Below, in pieces: positions 1-10,152 of a DNA stretch of 55,621 nucleotides. The notes under the pieces are model-generated. The model was given only the letters and a program-made list of their open reading frames with translations, searched no databases and was not told where the DNA came from. How positions within the stretch are numbered: position 1 is the first letter of the stretch; every line of letters begins with the position of its first letter. The translations under genes and the position numbers were made by a program. Location of the stretch: the NCBI GenBank assembly GCA_023389575.1, contig JAEWEG010000011.1:1-55621 (forward strand), written 5' to 3'. This stretch comes from Chloroflexota bacterium (GTDB lineage Bacteria > Chloroflexota > Chloroflexia > Thermomicrobiales > UBA6265).

Positions 1-1
1 C

Positions 2-118
2 TACATCGAAGGGTGGTATAACCGGCGGCGACCACACACGATTACCGGTGGAGAACCACCGATGCTCCACTTCCAGCGATTGTGGGGATCCGCCGCGCTC
101 GCTGTCCAACGTTCTTGA
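2..118 (+). CDS. IS3-family transposase, C-terminal tail (partial, runs off window)
   Basis: An open frame enters from the left edge and ends at TGA 116-118. It begins with YIEGWYNRRRPH, the usual end of the rve integrase core of IS3-family OrfB transposases. The remaining residues do not keep the usual 'LGYLSP' continuation, so this may be a diverged or decayed copy. Catalytic residues lie outside the window. No terminal inverted repeat can be paired because the left end is missing. The family call rests on this short motif only. Confidence 0.55.
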   Translation, partial: YIEGWYNRRRPHTITGGEPPMLHFQRLWGSAALAVQRS

Positions 119-190
119 CACACACCACACAGTGTTTTTTCGGCCACAATAATCCACTAATACCTTTAATCGACCAGGCGGGTCGATTTG

Positions 191-211
191 GCCCGTAATG
201 GCGGGCTTTTT
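191..211 (+). terminator. Rho-independent terminator
   Basis: Stem GCCCG (191-195), six-base loop, stem CGGGC (202-206), then TTTTT (207-211). It lies 73 bases after the transposase tail stop and would end rightward transcription from the left edge. Confidence 0.6.
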
Positions 212-822
212 GGCGTTGGGAATTATTGTCGAATTTCGAATTAATGTTGAGACAGAAATGATGTTGTCGTGTTCCAGGAACATGACCAACACGAGTAACG
301 CAGCCCCAGCATGGCCATGCGCTCGCCTCTGGCGGATGGCCAGGCCACCCTGGACACAGGACCTGGGCCATCCTCCCCATGGCTCCTGATAGAAACGCCC
401 GAACAGCCAAATGTCTACCCAGTGAACGCATCGAGACGAGGAAAACCCGCCATGTGGCCGCACCTGTCCGTGCCCCTGGCCTGGTCAGGCTGGACGTCCA
501 TGGGTGTCACCAGGAACCGCCAAGACCATTCCGACCATGCGTGGAGAGGAGGCGAGACAGGATGTTTCGCCCAGCGCCCGGCCGGGTGGGGGCGGAATCG
601 CGGGAACTACATACATGTTGGAAAGGGTTGACATGTCGGAGCACAAACCCTACTTTGGAGACAGGAAGAGTTTGTCTGTATACAAACAACACATGCGTTC
701 GGCGGTCAGATATCGCAGGGCCGAGATCCGGTCGTGAGTCGACAGCGTGTCGCCTCTCGCGCCGCGCGCCGCCCCACGCTCGCTGATTCCGCCAAGCGCC
801 GCGCGAAGGGAACGCCACGTTG
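212..822. other. Intergenic region, no confident gene
   Basis: About 600 bases without a convincing gene. It starts AT-rich (about 220-290) and becomes GC-rich. A possible 34-codon ORF at 633-737 has AAAGGG five bases before its ATG, but its product is hydrophilic and unrecognised. The same place can be read as a promoter, listed separately. The right part would be the leader of the giant surface-protein gene. Confidence 0.5.
628..656 (+). promoter_or_regulatory. Candidate sigma70 promoter for the giant surface protein
   Basis: TTGACA (628-633), 17-base spacer, TACTTT (651-656). The -35 is perfect and the -10 is weak (3 of 6 matches to TATAAT). Start of transcription would be near 663, giving a leader of about 160 bases. 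Confidence 0.35.
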
Positions 823-3800
823 ATGCGAATCGGGCGACGACACGGACTCTACCGGCTGTCGGTTGTGCTTCTGCTGCTCGGCATGTTCGGACCAATGGTG
901 GGGCTTGACGTCGCGTCACAGGGCACACCGGAGAGCCAGGATCCGTCCGAGCCCACCGTGACCATGGAGCCGGTGGCCACCGAGCAACCGACCCAGCCGC
1001 CCGCGCCGACGATCGCGCCACCCCCACCACCGACCGCGACGGTTCCTCCTCCCACCCCGACCGCGGTACCACCTTCGCCGACGGTTGAAGCTCCGACGCC
1101 GACCACGGCCGTGGATGATCCCGACGCCACCGAGACCGGGGGCGATCCCGCACCGACGCTAGGTCCGGACGAGCCGTCGCACATGTCACCAGTCGACGAG
1201 CCCGAGATGATGCAGCGAAACATGGGGATCATGGCGGTCGACCTGTCTGGCGCGGTGACGATGACGCCCTCCACCATGTACCCACTTGCTGGAGAGTGGG
1301 TGACCTTCACCGTGGAACTTTCGGGCACGGCCGAGGCCGGAAAGCAACTGCGATGGGAAGGCAGGTTCCAGGGCGGCCAAGGCCGCACCGGGTTCCTGGG
1401 CGCCGATTACGACGTGGTGGTGTTCACAACGGACAACCTGACCCTGGGAACGCTGAATGCCCAGTACACCGCTTCCTCATTCGCGCTCACCTATCAGCCC
1501 GTCGTCGCCGCTGAAGGTCCTTTCAGCGCCACATTCACAATCACGGTTCAGGTGGATCCCGAGGTTGAACCAGGAGACACGTTTTACGCCCTGTCGAAGT
1601 TCATGGCGGTTGATCCGCTGTATGGCTTCACCGACTCCAGCCATAACCTGACAGCCGCGGACCCAGACGCTCCGGACCACGATGGTGACAACGTGCCCGA
1701 TGGCGAGGACAACTGCGTGGATATCGACAACCCGGCGCAGGCGGATGCCGATGGCGATGGGATCGGTGACGCCTGCGACGCGATCACGCTCTCGGGGTCG
1801 ATGACGATGACGCCCTCCACCACCGAGCCGCAAGCCGGTGAGTGGGTCGAGTTCGACGTGACGATCTCGGGCACCGGTGAGGCGGGCGCTCCCATCGCGT
1901 TTGAGAGCCTGTTCACGCTGGGCGGAATCGCCGGCGACGGCCAGGAGATCCAGAACTTCACATCCAGCAATCTCAATAACGCCACTCCCACATACAGTTC
2001 AACCGCCTCCAGCCACGTGTGGAGCGCCCCGTCCATTACCGTGGCGACCGACGGCCCATACTCGGCCTCCTTCGCCATTCGCATGCAGGTCGACCCGTCG
2101 GCCGCCGTTGGCCTCGCCATTGTCGCGAATGCCACGCTGTCTCACGTAGCCAGCCCCCCCGAATTCACCAGCCCTGTCACATTCGGCCTCACAGTCGCGC
2201 CGCCACCTGACACTGACCAAGATGGCGTGATCGACGCGGACGATAACTGCGTGGACGCCGACAATCCAGGGCAGGAGGACACCGACGGAGACGGCGAGGG
2301 CGATGCCTGCGATCCGAGAACCTTGTCCGGCGCGATGACCATGAGCCCCTCGACGACGGCGCCGCTGGCTGGAGAATGGGTGACCTTCACCGTCGAGTTC
2401 TCGGGAGTCGCCAAGGCCGGAGAGGTGCTGGAGTGGGAAGGCACGTTCCAGGGCAGCCCGGGACACCCCGGGTTCCTCAGCGCCGGATACGAGGTGACGG
2501 TGCTCTCGACGAACAATCTCACCATGGGAACGTTGAAATACGAGAACTCTGGTGGCTCGTACACACTGACGTACCGGCCGGTTGTCAACGCATTCGGGGC
2601 ATATAGCTCCACGTTCACGATCGCGGTTCAGGTCGACCCCACCGTGGAGCCGGGCGACACGTTTTACGCCCTGTCGAATTCCAGGGCGGTCGATCCGTTG
2701 TATGGCTTCTCCGATTCCAACCACCTCATGACCGCTGGCGATCCCGCGACGCGGGACACGGATGGCGATGGCATCTCGGACGACGCTGACAACTGTCGAA
2801 CCATGCCGAACGAGAACCAGCACGATGGCGACAATGACGGCATCGGCGATGCATGTGAGCTCAGCGGCACGATGACGATGACGCCATCGACGACGGAACC
2901 GTATCCCGCCGAGTGGATGACGTTCACGGTTGAAATTTCTGGTGAGGCCGCGGCTGGCATGGAACTGTCCTGGCTGGGACAGTTCCAGAACCCCAATTTT
3001 CTCACGGCGGGCCGAACGGTCACCGTGGATGTGGCCGACAATCTCGTGGTGGGCGATCCCACGTATTCAACGGGCGCCGATAACCATCTTGTTGCATTCG
3101 ATGTGACCGTAACAACAGACGGCCCGTTCTCCGCCACGCTGTCCATCCGAATGCAGGTGTCTCCCGAGGCGAGGGGTTCGGATGATTTGTGGGTGCGCTC
3201 GAGATTGACAGCAGCGGGCAAGATGCCCCCTCTTGCCGAATCGAACCATCCTCTGCGGATCACAACGAACTCACTGGGAACCGGAACCGTGACGTTTTCC
3301 GCGGACGACGTCGCCCCAGTGCCAGGTCAAGCGGTGACGTTCACGATCACCGTCGAGGGCAGAGCGCCCGCCTCAAAGCCAGCATTGATTCGCGCCGAAT
3401 TCCCTTCCAATCTCCTGGATGCGACTGACGATGTTACGGGCGACACGCTGCTTCAGCAATCATCCAATCTGGCATTCGAAGATGTCTCACTCCAAACAAT
3501 TGACTCCGTCTCCCTTTATCGCCTTGATGGTCCAGCAAGTCTCATTGCCGCGGGTGACTACTCGGCTACATTCCAGGTAACGTTCATTGTCGCCGATGGA
3601 TTGGCTCCAGGAACGACCATCACCTCACGCCTTTGGCTTCGCTCGCAGGCTGGTCCAGGCGCCACGGTTGACACCACGAATCTTGATCTCGTCGTGTCGG
3701 AGGCGGTAGACACTGACGACGATGGAGTGCTCGACAAGTTCGACAACTGCCCGACCGTGGCCAACCCGAACCAGGAGGATACGGACAGGGACGGTGAGGG

Positions 3801-6800
3801 GGACGAATGCGACATCGACGGGACAGTGACGCAGACCGTCGACGACGACACGCCCGCCCCAGGCCAGGTGGTGACGTTCACCATCACCCTCGACGGCAGC
3901 GCGCCGGCCGGGACGAAACTGCGGCTCCACAATGGCTTTTCGATCACCGGGCTAACGCCGGTCGAGGCCGACCCGGCCGCGAGCTATGAGAAATCCCTCA
4001 CTAACCTGATTCGGCAGCAAACGACCTACGACCCAGCCTACGACGCCTCTATCCAGGCCTTTGGCACCACCCTCACGGTGGTGGACACGGGGCCATACGC
4101 GGCTACCTTCACCGTGTCGTTCACGGTGGACGATGCAATGGAACACGGCGAGACCATGTCGTTTGGCCTGGGCCTGTTCCAGGGACATGACGACGATGGC
4201 AGCTCTTTCCCATTCGCTCTGGCTTTGGGACTCTTGACGGTGACGGCCGATCAGGACAACGATGGCGTGCCCGACGTCGACGACAACTGCCCGACCGTGG
4301 CGAATCCCGAGCAGGACGACACGGACAACGACGGGACCGGCGATGTTTGTGAGATCACCGGTAGCATCTCATTCACCCCGTCTACCCTCACCCCAGCGCC
4401 GGGCGAAGCATTCACAGTTGAAGTCGTGCTCTCGGGATTCACACCGGGCGATTACCGTCATATGGTTCACTTCGTTCGGGTCCCCGCCGCCATATTGGAT
4501 GAAATTCAAGCGTCGGACATCAGTAGTGTCACAGGTTCAGCCAATATAGGGACTGATGTCCCGTTTCCGATGGGGGATATTGGCGAATATGCGGTCTACT
4601 ACCACCCCCATATCTATGGTGGTGGCGAGTTTTCAGCGTCCTACACCATTACCTTACGCGTTAGAGACTCCGTCGCCCTGGGCACCGAATTCGACATACG
4701 CGCGTTATTTACTGAAGATTGTTGCGCTGTTGATCGCGAGTTCGATTTGAGGCCGAGCCACACGTTGACGGTGACTGAACGCGTGATTACGAGCGTCACG
4801 CCGGAGCTTCCCGCGGTCACCGCTGGATCCTGCCTCGACGGCGTGTACACCGCGCCGACCCTCACCCCCGCCCAAACCAGCGGTATCGCCTACGCCTACG
4901 ACCCCACCCTTGATGTGGCGCTCGCCAAGGGCGGCGACCTGACGATCACCGCGACCAAGCTCGCCACCGATACCTGGGATGCGGACGAGGCGGTCTGGAC
5001 CGTGAACGGCAATGAGGCCATGACCGTCGTCTCGCTGGTCAATCCTCCCTGCTTCACCATCACCAAGGTGGTTACCAATCAGCCCGACGGTGGTTTCGAC
5101 TTCGAGGACATCATCTCTTACGCGATCACGATCACCAACACCGGGGATTCACCACTGTTCGACGTCACCGTCAGCGATCCACAGGTGAGCGATCTCGACT
5201 GCGGGATGGGAACCACCGGCGCCACGGTCACGCTTACCCGGCTCGATCCGGGCACGGCCAATGCGATCGACTGCACGGCTTCAACGCCTTTCCCCGTTCC
5301 GGACAGGTACCAGGGCAAGCTCTTCACAAACACAGTGACAGCGAGCGCTCCCCATGGCACAACCACCGTGACGGTGTCCGCCGACGCCACGGCCGTTCTG
5401 GCCGACGTGGGGTGGAGCTTCGGCACTGTCGCACCACCGGTGACCGGGCCAGGCCAGGCGCCGTTCGTCTGGAAAATGGAAAACCTGGGTAACGCCACGC
5501 TTCATGGAATCAACCTGACCACTTCGACGCCGTTCGACTGCGACCCCAAGACCGATGGCAACCAGCAACTGCCAGCCACCCTCGGCCCCGGCGAGGTGGT
5601 AACGTGCGCGGCGATGCTCATGATCACGCAGGAGGAGATCGATGCTGGCGACCCGATACCGATCGCCTGGACGTTTGCCGTGCTTGGCATCTCGTCAAAC
5701 GGTGGTCGCCAAATGGACATCGACCAGCAACCATCGCTCACCCTGAGCAAATCGGTCGCCCCCTCGATCCTCATTGCGACTGGGCAGGTGACCTACACCT
5801 TCCAGATCGAGAATACGGGCAACGTGACCTTGACCAACGTGGCGCTGGTCGATCCGGCGATCGATCTGGCGGCGGTGGACTGCGATCCCGCGGATGGCGC
5901 GCAGGGCGTTCCCGCCACGCTGGCGGTCGGGTCGGACGCGGTGACCTGCACGGTTCCGTATGAGGTCAGCCAGGACCAGGTCAATGCGCGGCAGCCGATC
6001 GTCAACACCGCCCGGATCACCAGCGATCAAATCGACTCGGCGGAATCGATCGCCACGCTCACGTTCGTGCCAGTGGACGGGCTGAGCCTTGTGGTATCCG
6101 TCGCGCCAGGGCGGGTGGATACGCCAGGCGAGGTGGTTTTCACCTTCGCGATCCACAACCTGGGCACCGCGAACATCAGCAACGTGGCGATGGAAGCATC
6201 GCTGATCGACCCGGCGGTGGTCGATTGCGATCCCGCGGATGGCGTGCAGGGACTTCCATCCACCCTCGCGGCGGGCGCGGAGGTAACCTGCACGGCACCC
6301 TACGCCATCGAACAGGGTGACATCGACGCTGGGTCGCCCGTCACCATGACCGCCCAGGTCACCAGCACTCAGGGCGACTCCAACGAGTCAACGGCGACGG
6401 TCACCGTCGACCAAAGGCCGGAGCTGAAACTGGACAAGTCCGTCGATCCAGCCGTGATCCATGAGCCTGGGACCGTGACGTACAGGTTCCAGATCGAGAA
6501 CACCGGCAACGTTACCCTGACCAACTTGCGGCTCGCTGATCCCGCGTTCACCATGTCCGAACTCGACTGCGATCCGGCGGATGGGATCCAGGGCCTCCCG
6601 TCGACCCTCGCGGTGGGGTCCGGACCAGTGATCTGCACGATTCCGTTTGAGTTCACCCAACGCCATCTCGATCTGCGGCAGCCGTTCAGTTCCGTGGCCC
6701 GCGCATCGAGCGACCAGGTGGGCTCGAACCTCTCCAGTTCGGAGGTCACGATGGCGCCGATGGACGCGCTGAGCCTGACGACCACGGTGGCTCCATCCAC

Positions 6801-9800
6801 CGTGGTGGCGCCAGGAAACGTGACCGTTACGTTCTCCGTCGAGAACCAGGGCACCGCGCTCGTCAGCGGGGTCCAACTGGTCGCGCCGTTCGCGGACTCG
6901 AGCCTAGTCGATTGCGACCCGGCGGATGGCGTGCAGCCAGTGCCGTCCACCCTCGCCGGGGGCGCGGAAATCACCTGTACCGTGCCGTATGCGATCGGGC
7001 AGGAGGCCATCGACGCGGGAGACTCCATCGATCTCACCGCGCGGGTGACGAGCCAGCAGGTCGACTCCAACGAGTCAACCGCAACGCTGACGATCGAGCA
7101 GCGACCCGGTGTATCGCTCCAGAAGACCGTGGCCCCGCTGAACGTCAGCGCGGCGGGCGAGGTGACGTACACCTTCACACTCCAGAACACAGGCAACGTG
7201 ACCCTGACCGGCGTCGAGTTGGACGATCCGCTGGTGGACGCCAACCTGATCGACTGCGATCCGGCGGATGGCGTCCAGAGGCTGCCCACGACGCTGGCCG
7301 TGGGATTGGAGCCGGTGACCTGCACGGTGCCCCATGTCATCGACCAGACCCAGATCGACGACCGGCAACCAATCAACAACACGGCCCAGGTGACCACCGA
7401 CCAGGATGATTCCGCCACGGCGTCCGCGACGGTGTCCATCGTGCCGGTGGACGGCCTCGGCCTGGTGGCGTCGGTCGAGCCATCGACCATCCATGCGCCA
7501 GGATCCGTGACATTCAGCTTCACGATCGCCAACAACGGTGGCGCCAGCGTCGATGGGCTGGAACTGGAGGCGTCGCTGATCGACCCAACGCTGGTCGACT
7601 GCGATCCGGACCAGGACGATGTTCAGGGCGTGCCGGACAGCCTCCGGGCAGGCGCGAGCCTGACCTGCACCGCGCCATTCGCCGTGGACCAGGAACAGAT
7701 TGACGCCGGATCACCGATTTCCATCACGACGCGGGCCATGAGCAACCAGGTGGACTCGAATACGTCGTCCGCCACGGTGACGATCGAGCAACGACCGTCG
7801 CTCGTCCTGACCACGACGGTGGACCCGACCGTGATCGACGCGCCGGGGGTCGTGACGCGCGGCTACACGCTCATCAACACCGGCAACGTCACGCTGACGA
7901 ACCTCGCGTTGGATGAACCGGGGGTCGATCTCGACGCGGTCGATTGCGACCCGGCGGATGGTATTCAGCCTCTGCCCTCCACCCTCGCGGTCGGATCGGA
8001 GCCGGTCATTTGTCGCGTGCCCCACGAGATCACCCAGCACATGTTCGACGCTCGGGCCCCGATCAACTTTGTCGCGGGGGCGACGAGTGACCAGGCGACC
8101 TCAAACGTGGCGGAAGCGACACTTACCGTGATGCCATTGGACGAACTGGAACTCACGGCATCGGCGGAGCCTTCCATCATCGACGCACCGGGGATCATCA
8201 CGTTCATCCTGGAAATCCGCAATGGCGGAACCGCGAGCATCAGCGGGGTGTGGGTCACCGCCTCGCTCGTCGATACCGACCAGATCGATTGCGATCCAGA
8301 CGCGGATGGACTCCAGGCGGTGCCGGACGTACTGGCCGCTGGCGCCGCGGTGACCTGCCTCGTTCCGTACGAGGTCGATCAGGACGAGATTGACGCGGGA
8401 ACCAAACTGACCATGGCCGTCCAGGTCACGAGCGACCAGGTCGATTCCAACGCCTCCAGCGCGACGGTGACGATCGCCCAGCGTCCGGGGGTGACGCTCG
8501 AAACGTCGGTGGACCAAGCAACGGTTGACGCACCCGGCACGGTCACCCACACCTTCGTCATTGAGAACATCGGCAATGTGACACTCACAAGCTTGACGCT
8601 CGATGATTCGCTGAACGATCTGGATGCCGTTGACTGCGATCCGGATACGGATGGAGTCCAGGGCGTGCCAGTCACTCTCGCCGCTGGCGCGGAGGCGGCC
8701 TGCACTGCCCAATACGCCATCGAGCAAGGCGACATCGACGCCGGGACTCCGATCGAGTCCACCGCCCAGGTCACCAGCGACCAGGCTGACTCGAACGCGT
8801 CGACCGCCACCGTCTCCATCGTCCAGGAACCGGCGCTGTCCGTGACCAAGACCGTCACCTCGGAAACCACCGATCTGGATGCCGGCGATGTCGTGAGCTA
8901 CGCCATCACCGTCACCAACACCGGCAATGTCACCCTCTCGGACATCAAGGTGCTCGATCCCGGCGCGGACACGATCAACTGCGGGACGGTGCCGGAGAAC
9001 CTGGCGCCACTTGGGGTCGTGGAATGCACGGCGAGCACCGAACTAACCGAGGATCACCTGCTGGCCGGCAGCTACACCAACGAGGTGTCGGTCACCGCCG
9101 TCTTCCGGTCGCCGGCCGCCGAGGACCGGTCGGGGATGCGCATGTTCAGCTTCGCTCAGGCGAACGACGTGCTGGTGGTCGAAGCCACGGCCAGCGCGAC
9201 CGTGACGATGCGCTCGGTCGAGGTCGGCCTGGCGATCGAGAAGACGGTCGAGCCCGCCGGACCAGTCAAGGAAGGCGCGACGCTGACCTACACCTTCGTG
9301 GTGACCAACACCGGCAATGTCGGACTCGACGGGGTCGTGATCGACGACCCGATGGAGGGATTGGTTTGGGAGGAGGCGTATCCGGGCGGTGCGATCGGGA
9401 CACTGCCGCGCGACACCTCCGTGACGGTGACCGCATCGTACGTGGTGACCGCAACGGATGTCACGGCGGGCGAGGTTAACAACGAGGCGGTCGCGGTGGC
9501 GATCGACCCGACGTGCGAGCCGGATGACGACACGCTGACCTTCCTGCAGGCAGCCGAGGATGCCTGCGCGCTCCACTCGGACACAAGCCGGGTGAAGGTG
9601 GAGACGGTGGCCGAGCCGGTGCCCGTCACGCCGGAGCCGAGCGATCCCGAGGCGACGCCGGGTGACCAGGTGGTGACGACGCTGCCGCGCACGGGTGAAG
9701 GTCTGGCGACGCCATCCGGGCTGGTGGGGCTGCTGGCGGCGGTGGCGGCCCTGCTGGGGCTGGCGGCGATGCTGGTCCGGCGGGAGACCGGCCGGCCCTA

Positions 9801-9801
9801 G
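823..9801 (+). CDS. Giant secreted LPxTG-anchored repeat protein (TSP3-like and DUF11-like repeats)
   Basis: A surface protein of about 2990 residues. It has a signal peptide (hydrophobic run near residues 12-30), then a Pro/Thr-rich linker (about 45-100). Seven beta-sandwich-like modules follow, with starts such as TMTPSTTEP. Five linkers joining them carry DxDxDGxxD and DNC motifs, typical of calcium-binding thrombospondin type 3 repeats. From about residue 1420 on there are DUF11-like modules with the NTGNVTLT motif. The C-terminus is LPRTGEG, a hydrophobic span and RRETGRP, a classical sortase sorting signal. Likely function is adhesion or envelope/stalk structure; this is inference. ATG 823 was chosen; TTG 820 is equally possible (GAAGGG lies 12 or 9 bases upstream). 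The stop codon TAG is formed by an inserted element. Confidence 0.9.
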   Translation: MRIGRRHGLYRLSVVLLLLGMFGPMVGLDVASQGTPESQDPSEPTVTMEPVATEQPTQPPAPTIAPPPPPTATVPPPTPTAVPPSPTVEAPTPTTAVDDPDATETGGDPAPTLGPDEPSHMSPVDEPEMMQRNMGIMAVDLSGAVTMTPSTMYPLAGEWVTFTVELSGTAEAGKQLRWEGRFQGGQGRTGFLGADYDVVVFTTDNLTLGTLNAQYTASSFALTYQPVVAAEGPFSATFTITVQVDPEVEPGDTFYALSKFMAVDPLYGFTDSSHNLTAADPDAPDHDGDNVPDGEDNCVDIDNPAQADADGDGIGDACDAITLSGSMTMTPSTTEPQAGEWVEFDVTISGTGEAGAPIAFESLFTLGGIAGDGQEIQNFTSSNLNNATPTYSSTASSHVWSAPSITVATDGPYSASFAIRMQVDPSAAVGLAIVANATLSHVASPPEFTSPVTFGLTVAPPPDTDQDGVIDADDNCVDADNPGQEDTDGDGEGDACDPRTLSGAMTMSPSTTAPLAGEWVTFTVEFSGVAKAGEVLEWEGTFQGSPGHPGFLSAGYEVTVLSTNNLTMGTLKYENSGGSYTLTYRPVVNAFGAYSSTFTIAVQVDPTVEPGDTFYALSNSRAVDPLYGFSDSNHLMTAGDPATRDTDGDGISDDADNCRTMPNENQHDGDNDGIGDACELSGTMTMTPSTTEPYPAEWMTFTVEISGEAAAGMELSWLGQFQNPNFLTAGRTVTVDVADNLVVGDPTYSTGADNHLVAFDVTVTTDGPFSATLSIRMQVSPEARGSDDLWVRSRLTAAGKMPPLAESNHPLRITTNSLGTGTVTFSADDVAPVPGQAVTFTITVEGRAPASKPALIRAEFPSNLLDATDDVTGDTLLQQSSNLAFEDVSLQTIDSVSLYRLDGPASLIAAGDYSATFQVTFIVADGLAPGTTITSRLWLRSQAGPGATVDTTNLDLVVSEAVDTDDDGVLDKFDNCPTVANPNQEDTDRDGEGDECDIDGTVTQTVDDDTPAPGQVVTFTITLDGSAPAGTKLRLHNGFSITGLTPVEADPAASYEKSLTNLIRQQTTYDPAYDASIQAFGTTLTVVDTGPYAATFTVSFTVDDAMEHGETMSFGLGLFQGHDDDGSSFPFALALGLLTVTADQDNDGVPDVDDNCPTVANPEQDDTDNDGTGDVCEITGSISFTPSTLTPAPGEAFTVEVVLSGFTPGDYRHMVHFVRVPAAILDEIQASDISSVTGSANIGTDVPFPMGDIGEYAVYYHPHIYGGGEFSASYTITLRVRDSVALGTEFDIRALFTEDCCAVDREFDLRPSHTLTVTERVITSVTPELPAVTAGSCLDGVYTAPTLTPAQTSGIAYAYDPTLDVALAKGGDLTITATKLATDTWDADEAVWTVNGNEAMTVVSLVNPPCFTITKVVTNQPDGGFDFEDIISYAITITNTGDSPLFDVTVSDPQVSDLDCGMGTTGATVTLTRLDPGTANAIDCTASTPFPVPDRYQGKLFTNTVTASAPHGTTTVTVSADATAVLADVGWSFGTVAPPVTGPGQAPFVWKMENLGNATLHGINLTTSTPFDCDPKTDGNQQLPATLGPGEVVTCAAMLMITQEEIDAGDPIPIAWTFAVLGISSNGGRQMDIDQQPSLTLSKSVAPSILIATGQVTYTFQIENTGNVTLTNVALVDPAIDLAAVDCDPADGAQGVPATLAVGSDAVTCTVPYEVSQDQVNARQPIVNTARITSDQIDSAESIATLTFVPVDGLSLVVSVAPGRVDTPGEVVFTFAIHNLGTANISNVAMEASLIDPAVVDCDPADGVQGLPSTLAAGAEVTCTAPYAIEQGDIDAGSPVTMTAQVTSTQGDSNESTATVTVDQRPELKLDKSVDPAVIHEPGTVTYRFQIENTGNVTLTNLRLADPAFTMSELDCDPADGIQGLPSTLAVGSGPVICTIPFEFTQRHLDLRQPFSSVARASSDQVGSNLSSSEVTMAPMDALSLTTTVAPSTVVAPGNVTVTFSVENQGTALVSGVQLVAPFADSSLVDCDPADGVQPVPSTLAGGAEITCTVPYAIGQEAIDAGDSIDLTARVTSQQVDSNESTATLTIEQRPGVSLQKTVAPLNVSAAGEVTYTFTLQNTGNVTLTGVELDDPLVDANLIDCDPADGVQRLPTTLAVGLEPVTCTVPHVIDQTQIDDRQPINNTAQVTTDQDDSATASATVSIVPVDGLGLVASVEPSTIHAPGSVTFSFTIANNGGASVDGLELEASLIDPTLVDCDPDQDDVQGVPDSLRAGASLTCTAPFAVDQEQIDAGSPISITTRAMSNQVDSNTSSATVTIEQRPSLVLTTTVDPTVIDAPGVVTRGYTLINTGNVTLTNLALDEPGVDLDAVDCDPADGIQPLPSTLAVGSEPVICRVPHEITQHMFDARAPINFVAGATSDQATSNVAEATLTVMPLDELELTASAEPSIIDAPGIITFILEIRNGGTASISGVWVTASLVDTDQIDCDPDADGLQAVPDVLAAGAAVTCLVPYEVDQDEIDAGTKLTMAVQVTSDQVDSNASSATVTIAQRPGVTLETSVDQATVDAPGTVTHTFVIENIGNVTLTSLTLDDSLNDLDAVDCDPDTDGVQGVPVTLAAGAEAACTAQYAIEQGDIDAGTPIESTAQVTSDQADSNASTATVSIVQEPALSVTKTVTSETTDLDAGDVVSYAITVTNTGNVTLSDIKVLDPGADTINCGTVPENLAPLGVVECTASTELTEDHLLAGSYTNEVSVTAVFRSPAAEDRSGMRMFSFAQANDVLVVEATASATVTMRSVEVGLAIEKTVEPAGPVKEGATLTYTFVVTNTGNVGLDGVVIDDPMEGLVWEEAYPGGAIGTLPRDTSVTVTASYVVTATDVTAGEVNNEAVAVAIDPTCEPDDDTLTFLQAAEDACALHSDTSRVKVETVAEPVPVTPEPSDPEATPGDQVVTTLPRTGEGLATPSGLVGLLAAVAALLGLAAMLVRRETGRP
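1240..4770 (+). repeat. Seven related modules with five Ca-binding TSP3-like linkers
   Basis: Coding repeats in the N-terminal third of the giant protein. Module starts read SGAVTMTPS, SGSMTMTPS, SGAMTMSPS, SGTMTMTPS and more diverged forms. The linkers lie at about 1660-1780, 2205-2315, 2755-2860, 3705-3815 and 4245-4355. Each has Asp-rich DGD-type loops and a cysteine pair (DNC ... DAC/DEC/DVC). Modules four and five adjoin without a linker. Confidence 0.8.
5734..8832 (+). repeat. A-B dimeric DUF11-like super-repeat, period about 687-690 bp
   Basis: Type A modules carry NTGNVTLT, or IGNVTLT in the last copy. Type B modules carry a looser motif (NLGTANIS, NQGTALVS, NNGGASVD, NGGTASIS). They alternate A1-B1 to A4-B4, then A5. 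Equivalent A positions fall at 5734, 6421, 7108, 7798 and 8488, so the dimer steps are 687, 687, 690 and 690. Each module contains DCDP..DG.Q and a conserved cysteine before a PY/PF motif. Confidence 0.85.
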
Positions 9802-10121
9802 AGTCTGTTATGCACTTTGGGGGTGCGGCAGCGTATCCTGTGTCGCATGGACACCCCACCTCCCCTGGCACGCGGTCTACCAGCAGACGCGCCGCTGGAT
9901 CGACGCCGAGGTCTTCGGCACGATCATCGCCGATTTGCGGGTGTTGATCCGCGTCGGCGAAGGCCGGGCCGAGCAGCCCACCGGGGTAATTCTGGACAGC
10001 CGGCCCCTGCAAAGCACGCCCGAAAGTGCGGCCCGTGCCGGCTGAGACGTGGGCAAGCGGCGCAAGGGGAGCAAGGTCCACCTCGCCGTCGTGAGTGTCC
10101 TGAGAAGTCCATAACAGGCTC
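9801..10121. mobile_element. Internally deleted IS5-family element with TA target duplication
   Basis: The left end (GAGTCTGTTATGCACTT) and the reverse complement of the right end (GAGCCTGTTATGGACTT) match at 15 of 17 positions. TA flanks both sides (9799-9800 and 10122-10123), as expected for the 2-bp duplication of the IS427-like branch of IS5. The interior holds only a transposase fragment, so the 321-bp unit is a MITE-like relic that could move only with a transposase supplied in trans. Confidence 0.8.
9838..10098 (+). pseudogene. IS5-family transposase fragment
   Basis: One frame gives WHAVYQQTRRWID, then ILDSRPLQSTPES and ARAG before a stop at 10042-10044. A shifted frame continues with GKRRKGSKVHLAV. 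These are consecutive blocks of IS5-type DDE transposases around the first catalytic Asp (ILDS). The N-terminal DNA-binding region and the distal catalytic half are gone, and the reading frame is broken, so it cannot make active enzyme. Confidence 0.75.
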
Positions 10122-10152
10122 TAAGCCAGGCTACATCATGGATCGCGGATTC

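Noticed and set aside
633..737. 34-codon ORF with AAAGGG before its ATG
   Set aside because: Could be a leader peptide, but it overlaps the better -35/-10 reading and has no recognisable features; left undecided and not called.
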